A DNA stretch of 31,992 bases from contig DJVQ01000066.1 in NCBI GenBank assembly GCA_002441265.1, positions 1 through 31,992 of the forward strand. The letters are read 5' to 3'. The notes under the pieces were generated by a model that was not told the origin of the DNA, did no database searches, and saw nothing but the letters and a program-made list of their open reading frames with translations. Numbering within the stretch: position 1 is the first letter of the stretch; each line of letters starts with the position of its first letter. Origin of the DNA: Syntrophaceae bacterium UBA6252. GTDB taxonomy: Bacteria > Desulfobacterota > Syntrophia > Syntrophales > UBA6807. A program made the translations under genes and the position numbers. Below are positions 31,756 through 31,992 of the stretch, piece after piece.

Positions 31756-31992
31756 CCCCTTGTTTCTAAAGGGTTTGCGCCCATTTTACATCTTTCCAAA
31801 GCACCTCTTTGCGCCATCGATTCTCCCCATCCTCCAGCCTTTCTTTCTCTGTTTGGCCCCTGATTCTCTGTTTTCTCCGGACCAAGTCCGAAGCTCGTCC
31901 GGAAAGCTACATCCTTGATTGATATGGGTTTGCGGCTGATTGCCATTTTGGGCGGTTGTCTTAGGTCATCGTTCGATGCCGCAACCGGACGT
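31756..31992. other. Intergenic sequence after ssrA
   Basis: No convincing gene is seen. It contains a 7-bp inverted repeat TCCGGAC (31876-31882)/GTCCGGA (31897-31903). The composition is less GC-rich than the genes upstream. tmRNA 3' ends are common integration sites, but no second copy of the tmRNA end lies in the remaining sequence, and the window stops here. Confidence 0.4.

Noticed and set aside
31746..31946. A 66-codon open frame on - after ssrA
   Set aside because: It has no ribosome site, overlaps the ssrA terminator and has no recognisable features.

Overview
The window is a high-GC bacterial chromosome segment. Gene content (σ54-regulated orphan TRAP binding protein, GlcD/GlcF-type oxidoreductase, Pct-type CoA-transferase, multi-PAS diguanylate cyclase) and the small palindromic repeat suggest an anaerobic Desulfobacterota (former Deltaproteobacteria, perhaps a syntroph-like lineage). 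This placement is inference; no rRNA is present.

Layout. (1) 175-3771, +: an EamA/DMT exporter and a diguanylate cyclase with four near-copies of one PAS domain. (2) 3942-12340: a catabolic module, visibly less GC-rich in its first half. An orphan TRAP substrate-binding protein (-) has a well-matched σ54 (-24/-12) promoter and lies divergent from a PAS-AAA+-Fis σ54 activator (+). Downstream on + are a MaoC-type hydratase, a propionate/acetate-type CoA-transferase, a GlcD-like FAD oxidase and a GlcF-like Fe-S protein. Together these suggest uptake, CoA activation and oxidation of a hydroxy or oxo acid. (3) 12510-15803, +: a secreted seven-blade WD40 propeller, a small lipoprotein and an N-acyl-D-amino-acid deacylase. 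(4) 28990-15797, -: an unbroken run of 14 same-strand genes. In transcription order they are an unknown 111-aa protein, adenine deaminase, a DUF255 thioredoxin-fold protein, a UPF0316 membrane protein, a KefB-type antiporter, a DOMON protein, a small cytochrome b561-like membrane protein, an isochorismatase-fold hydrolase, WrbA, cysteine desulfurase, [palindromic element], an EEP-family hydrolase, a DUF554 membrane protein, a GNAT acetyltransferase and a zinc-ribbon protein. Several junctions are 4-nt ATGA overlaps or very short gaps. (5) 29221-31695, +: an unknown 124-aa protein, YhbY, a TtcA-like tRNA thiolase, SmpB and then tmRNA (ssrA), with a clear promoter and terminator around ssrA. SmpB and its RNA partner are adjacent.

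The points most worth a second look are the σ54 promoter/activator/TRAP arrangement, the split DOMON plus b561-like pair, and the palindromic element bounded by identical 8-bp sequences next to the cysteine desulfurase stop codon. No CRISPR array, transposase, prophage or recognisable defence system was seen. Very long open frames on the opposite strand of several genes are GC-composition shadows and are not annotated.
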